Below are positions 58,991 to 64,000 of a stretch of 64,000 bases of DNA, piece after piece. The position numbers were made by a program, and so were the translations under genes. How positions within the stretch are numbered: the stretch's first letter is position 1; each line of letters opens with the position of its first letter. The DNA comes from Allacma fusca. Lineage: Eukaryota; Arthropoda; Collembola; Symphypleona; Sminthuridae. The notes below the pieces were generated by a model, which searched no databases, was not told the DNA's origin, and worked only from the letters and a program-made list of their open reading frames with translations. Location of the stretch: NCBI GenBank assembly GCA_947179485.1, contig OX359246.1:22134001-22198000 (forward strand). The letters are read 5' to 3'.

Positions 58991-60136
58991 GCCAGATTTT
59001 AAATACAGTATAAAATGTTGTTAATTTTTGTGCTATTTAAAATGCTTTTAGTGTAACGAGGTGCTCTTTGCATTGAAAATATCTCCGCATCAGACTCATT
59101 TCAATAAATCTCAATGATGCACGAAACAAACAAGTTATTTTCCTGACAATTTCCCGCACAGTCGAACAATATACGTCTTGAAAGTTGTAAAGTGCCAGAA
59201 TTGTTCTAGAGGAATTGAGAGTGCGAAAAAAAATTATTCAAGTGTGCATACTAAGTAGGTGCGTGCATATAGAATATCTGCATAGTTCCACACAGTAGCA
59301 ATTATTTCAGATAGAGACTTGAGCTTTGCATTGTAAAAAAGTCATAAAATGATCTTCATCATATTTACTCTTGGGTTATGGCTGTATTACAATCGGGAGC
59401 GGAATCAATGTCAATTGAAACTTGTTTTTCTTCTGCAATTGCACTATCGATCAAAAGTTGTTCTTTTTCCCATATATTTTTTTACACGTGAATTTACATA
59501 TGTATATTATTTAAATACGTATATACAATATTACGGTTGTATAAAATACGGGCAAAACGCAGCGGTACAATTCAAGGGGGACTGTGTGTAAAATCCTCAG
59601 TGATATTTCCCCTCATGTTATTTTCCGTTTTTTTCTAATGTGCTTACAAATGGAGGTTTTAATGTATAACTATACCCAACACCGTAATTATGATTTCCTT
59701 GGCTCTCAAACTACTTTTCCTTATCGAGTGGCTCAAGTCACATATGTTTAGTGGGGAATGCTCGCACGCGGCCTCAAAGGCCCCTGCATAGCTATCAAAT
59801 CATGTTTTCCTCAGCAATGAACACATTTCTCTGGTCATTATGTCCGGAACGAGGGGATAATAATTATTGGAAGGGGAAAAAAGTGGAGCCGCGGCATAGG
59901 AATAAGAACTTGAACAATTCAATATCAATCTGATAGTCCGAGGCATTCCCATATAAAGAGTCAAGTTCTTGGCCAATCTCTCTATTGAGACCAAGCTGGG
60001 TGAGTACACAGGGTGGATCAAAAAATTGCATGTAAAAATCATAGGAATTTTAAGGGGGATTTAAAGAAACTGTCTCAGAATGCCCCAAAATATTAGTTTC
60101 GACAGTTTTCCCAATAAAGGACAATGTTTTGAAATT
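58991..60136. other. Gene-free stretch
   Basis: CAGTCGAACAATATACG (59160) and the complement of 59565-59590 (TACACACAGTCCCCCTTGAA) resemble family ends. No gene. Confidence 0.4.
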
Positions 60137-60759
60137 TTGATTCCCCCAGTTTGTAGGAAATTTTGTGGGGATATTTTCTGAAATTTGTTTTCCTGAACTG
60201 GGTCAATATTTGGGGTCACAGGGGTCAAAACACGGACGTGAAATTGGGTTGCTTTTAACTGTTATTTTGTATTGCTGGAAGTTTCCATAACTTGGCGTCA
60301 CATTCCTGGCCCTTGACGCCACAATTTTAGACTGGAGCTTATGAAATAAAATTTGGGGGATTCTCCACAAAATTTGCTGCAAACCAGGTTGAAATATTGA
60401 ATTGAAAATGTATTTGCATGGTAGTAAGAAAATGATTTGGTTAAATTTTAATTCCGAGATACATATTCGACTTTGGTCCAGTGTTTTGACCCTTGTGACC
60501 TGAAATATTGACCTAGGTCACTGAACTAAATTTCAGAGAATTTGCAGCAAAATTTGCTACTAGCCGGGTCGAAAAAATTGAATTTAAAATATCGTTCTGT
60601 GGGAATACAAAAATGTTAAATCAATTGCTATTGATTATTTAAAAAATTAAAATGTTTTTACTCTTTTGACCCCTGTGACCCCAAATATTGACCCAGCTGA
60701 CCCAAACAAATTTTAAAAAATCCCCCGCAAAATTTCCTACAAACTGGGGGAATCCAAAA
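60137..60759. mobile_element. Fold-back element with about 95-bp inverted arms
   Basis: The left arm (60137-60230) and the complement of the right arm (60664-60759) are nearly the same sequence. Both run TTGATTCCCCCAGTTTGTAG (GG for TG at the start on the right), then GAAATTTTG(T/C)GGGG, then AACTGGGTCAATATTTGGGG on the left or AGCTGGGTCAATATTTGGGG on the right, then TCACAGGGGTCAAAA. Between them, right-oriented partial copies recur near 60311 and 60489, about 178 bp apart and about 178 bp from the right arm. The interior copy has the perfect palindrome TGACCTAGGTCA (60509-60520). There is no coding capacity. Related copies lie at 34.2, 43.7 and 58.5 kb. Confidence 0.8.
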
Positions 60760-61406
60760 CATTCCACTAGAGAACAAACAGAGGACAAATATTCCAACAC
60801 ACTCCGTACCTAAACACAAGCTTGACTTACGAGGGCAGGGATGCGCTTTGAAAGTGCAATTCCCAAGAGCGGCATGGACTGTTGCAATGACTCCCAAGAA
60901 TTTTATGATTTTATGCATGCCCATTGAATGACCAGTAAAAAAATAAACATGAACTACTTGTCTGGTAAGGTAACCTCTCTAGAAATTTTTACGAGCCCAA
61001 TTAATTAAAGTCATAAAATTACAGCTGACGACTTACAAGACGAATATATTAATTTGTAATTGTAAGGGAAAATAATAATAATAATATTAACACATTCCTT
61101 AAACAGATTTGAACCTCTAGTCAAACAGACTGTGGTAGGGTCAAAATGTGTGAACTAGAATTTCCTCTAGAGCTCGCAAACTCACTTGCTCTGAATTTTT
61201 CAACTTAGAATTTAATTGGGAATAAATATATACACACACAACTTACAGACCTTTTAACTCATCCCATAATCCAAATCAAGTTTGAAAGCTTTTCAAGTTT
61301 TGTTACATACACACATGCATAGATACATATGTACATGTAAAAGTATACTTATAAAAAAAATTGTATTAAAATCATGTATTACCATTATCCCTCAACTTTT
61401 TTCCTC
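60760..61406. other. Gene-free stretch
   Basis: AT-rich; ACATATGTACATGTAAAAG motif at 61326-61344. No gene. Confidence 0.45.
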
Positions 61407-61435
61407 TCTCTCTTCTCTCTCTCTCTCTCTCTCTC
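61407..61435. repeat. (CT)n microsatellite
   Basis: CT-rich run with one TT interruption. Confidence 0.9.
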
Positions 61436-61572
61436 AACTGTCAGAGATTACAGAGGAGATGGGATTAGCTGGGACGAGTTGTGACTTCAAAGCCAGTCAG
61501 TCAACTGAGGACTACAAAGGAATAGTAATAACTAGAGCATGTCGCAATTTAAGGGCTTGCAATCTCCTCAAA

Positions 61573-61865
61573 TACAGTCCAATCCCTTTATAACAGTCTT
61601 CAAAATCCCCCCTAAATTCCCTTTAAAATCTCGTATTTGAAGGCCTAAAATTAGCAAAATTTTTAAATGGGGCACTGTGAGAAAAAAAAGTCTGTCTCAA
61701 TGTACCCCAAATCTCCTCACATTTTTTAAAGTAATTGAAACCCCCTTTGAAAATAATTTTCTCACAATGCCCCATTTACTCTGAAATGAATTCCAAGCCT
61801 TGTGACAGGCATTTTTTTTAACTAATTATTTGTTTTTAGAGAGGCGAATGTTCAAACGAAGGCCT
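61573..61865. mobile_element. Near full-length copy of the TA-CAGT MITE-like family
   Basis: The left arm reads TACAGTCCAATCCCTTTATA, then ACAGTCTTCAAAATCCCCCC. About 93 bp in lies AATGGGGCACTGTGAGAAAA (61666-61685). Its inverted partner TTTTCTCACAATGCCCCATT is at 61757-61776. The right terminus is worn (GAGGCGAATGTTCAAACGAA, about 61842-61861) and its border is approximate. Arm layout and spacing agree with 38330-38597. Confidence 0.5.
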
Positions 61866-64000
61866 TTGCCTATTTTTGAAAGGGAAATTTCCCGGACTTT
61901 CCCTCACGCACCTCTCAAACTGTGAGCATAAAGGAAAGGGAATAGAAATGACTTGGTCAATAAAAGGTTTGGCTCATTTGCTCTATTTTGTATTCCAGGG
62001 CTGAGGTCCGTAATCAACAGTTATTAATCAATAAATGTCCCTGTAATAATTTTAGGAGCATGAATTTATATAAGAATTATGCACATCATAGGATTTTATT
62101 TCCCTCACTCTCGCCTTCTAATTACAAGTATCTATATTTATAAGCATTTATTTTTCTTGAGTCCAGATTTTACAGATAAAGTCCAGGCTATGAAAATATT
62201 GTCGTGGGAAAAGGACCGAGGGAGATTTGTATCTGTCATTTGACGTTTGCCTTATCTGATGGGAACTCCTCCAACAAATTACTCTATGAATTTCAATTAT
62301 TACTTTCCTCTCCTCCTCCTCCTAATTTTAGCATGTCTTATATATGCATAAAGTGCTCTGGAAGAAATTTCATACACTAAAGTCAATTTGGGGCAAGCTG
62401 AGATTTCTTTGCAAAATATTAATTCCAATCCAGGAATTTTATTGCTAGAATAATTCTTTTTACACAAATAAATCTCGGAATATTTTGCAAAGTAAAAAAA
62501 AATTTTCCAGAGATTTAAAATTATTTCCCGCCTCTCCCTCCCCCCTCTCAACCCCTGAGGAAATATTAAAAGCTCAAAAAAAATTGAACTCATCAGAGCG
62601 GAAGTTGAGAGTTGGAAATTAAATTTTTTTCTGGGGCTCCTCCTGTAAAGTTATGAAGATTTTTTTTTCTCGCTCATTTTTATAAAGAAAATTGTACGGA
62701 GCTTTCTATTGAGGAGCCTAATTTTCATTAGATTTTTTTCCCCTGGCCCTATAATTATGACTATTGCCGTGGAATGGGAAGAGCAAGAGCTGGAGTTGGA
62801 GAAAGTGATTACGTTCAGATTTTAATTTCCCGGATGTTTAAAAAATATCCGGATAGAATTTACAGTTTTTATTTTCCACACATGCCAGGATTTTATGTAC
62901 GATATAAAGGCCATTGGCTTGTATACGTTTACAGGGGAAATTTCTCTACCGGAAAATAATTCCTCTTAAAAGCTCCGAGTCAAATATGGAAACAAAAGTG
63001 AGGAAAAAAGCAACGTTTGACTTATGCTCAAGAAAAGGGACTTTTCGTACGTTCACAAAAAAAATGCTCAGCGAAGCGAATCCAATATTCTCGGATTTTT
63101 TCCCTCCGAATTTATACACAAAATATCCTTTTTTATCTTCCCTCTTTTCTCAGTGAGCCGGGCTACCAGTGCACTGTGATTATCAAAGCATCCCATAAAA
63201 TTCTCCTCCTCCAAAAAAACAATGTCTTTATTCCCCCGTAAAATTTTTAGAATTGAGAAACAACCCTGTCCAGATTTTCTGACAAGGGAATAAAAACTTC
63301 CATAAAGGGCAGACTTCAATCAGAAAATATTTTACGCTGTAAATAAATTTGTACAATAAAATTTGGAAGGATAATTTCTCCAATTTATTTTCAACGGAAT
63401 AAAAATCTATGGAAAAAAAATAATGGGGACAATTTAATGAGGAAATCCCATAAAATTTTTATAGACAAGTTTTCTTTTTTCTTTTGTATTTTTTAGTATC
63501 ACCCTAAAATTGACAATGTCTGTCTGAAAGACTTTTTTTAATAAATTTGACTCAATTTTTTTGGGGTAAAATCTAAAAATTTACGTTCCGTTAAATCCCA
63601 GGGAAAATTTCCCATGAATCTGAGACAAAAAAAAATTCTCTGTGACTCTTGACCCTTGTGAATTTTTAAAATTCCGCGGGAGTCCCGTCCGTGTGGAGAT
63701 GCTGTAAATTTTTAAGGGTGTAAATAAATTAGGGGTTTGGAGTGGAAGCTCTCAAAATTATTTGGACATGCCCATGTACATATGGAATCTCAGCTCTGGT
63801 AATTAAACAGCCCTGAGTGTAAATAAGTGTCCGTTACTTCAAACAATTTCAAGGGGGACTGAGCAGGAAGGGTTTATTTCCAGGACGGTTTCACACACAC
63901 ACACACGCGGCACTTCCATCGTAGACTCATTTCCGATGAAATTTTTCCTGGAAATTTTTCTCCTTAAAAAACGAAAATTTGTCGGACACTCTCCTCTCAA
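61866..64000. other. Gene-free stretch to the window end
   Basis: Several overlapping 60-97 codon frames (62300-63319) show no domain. AGGGGGACTG near 63851 echoes the family end at 59572. A CA run lies at 63892-63906. No gene or array was found. Confidence 0.45.

Noticed and set aside
1-64000. Every TACAGT as an element end
   Set aside because: A six-base match is expected tens of times by chance on two strands of 64 kb of this composition. Most sites listed also match further in or face an array; the few kept on the short match alone (such as 6331 and 32217) are marked weak.

Overview
This is AT-rich, low-coding eukaryotic DNA. It looks like intergenic or deep intronic sequence from an animal, most likely an invertebrate and possibly an arthropod; that is an inference from texture only. 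Pointers are the many TG/CA and GA/CT microsatellites, the recurrent TACATATGTACA-type palindromes, the very dense minisatellites and the absence of long open frames. No intact protein-coding gene, rRNA or convincing tRNA was found. The longest open frames (about 100 to 165 codons) mostly lie inside tandem arrays, where units of 27 or 33 bp, or changing frames of other units, keep stops out by arithmetic.

Three layers of repeats dominate. (1) About eighteen degenerate minisatellite arrays (units about 10 to 38 bp, one with an 88-bp higher-order unit) sit near 1.2, 2.3, 4.1, 7.0, 9.2, 15.6, 24.6, 31.0, 32.4, 40.7, 42.2, 46, 48.3, 50.3, 52, 54 and 56 kb. (2) A dispersed inverted-terminal family has ends reading TA-CAGT, then a CTATAACA-like block, then CCCCCTTAAAATT. 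It occurs more than twenty times in both orientations. Two copies (38330-38597 and 61573-61865) look close to full length at 270-290 bp, with about 100-bp arms. The TA/CAGT termini suggest a non-autonomous Tc1/mariner-pogo type element (MITE). (3) A fold-back family carries GACC(C)AGGTCA-like palindromes. Its best copy (60137-60759) has two arms of about 95 bp in inverted orientation; relatives lie at 34.2-35.06, 43.7-44.0 and 58.5-59.0 kb.

The most interesting point is how layers 1 and 2 fit together. Several arrays are bracketed by inward-facing ends of the layer-2 family: 3806-4457, 24383-25017, 30559-31363 and 55531-56506. Many others have one recognisable end. Arrays at distant loci also share unit cores (TTACCATT in one group, TTTGCCCTTA in another). 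I infer that one transposon family carries, or has seeded, internal tandem arrays.

Small coding relics are scattered between the repeats: a fragment like a non-LTR retrotransposon endonuclease N-terminus (18759-18851), a short peptide like the end of a Ty3/gypsy-type polyprotein (26390-26416), and several C2H2 zinc-finger-like scraps (0.35, 26.5, 31.5 and 35.5 kb). All are weak, broken and probably pseudogenic. Two patches (13.60-13.97 kb and 47.49-48.07 kb) are unusually open in several frames and are the only places where a short exon seems conceivable.
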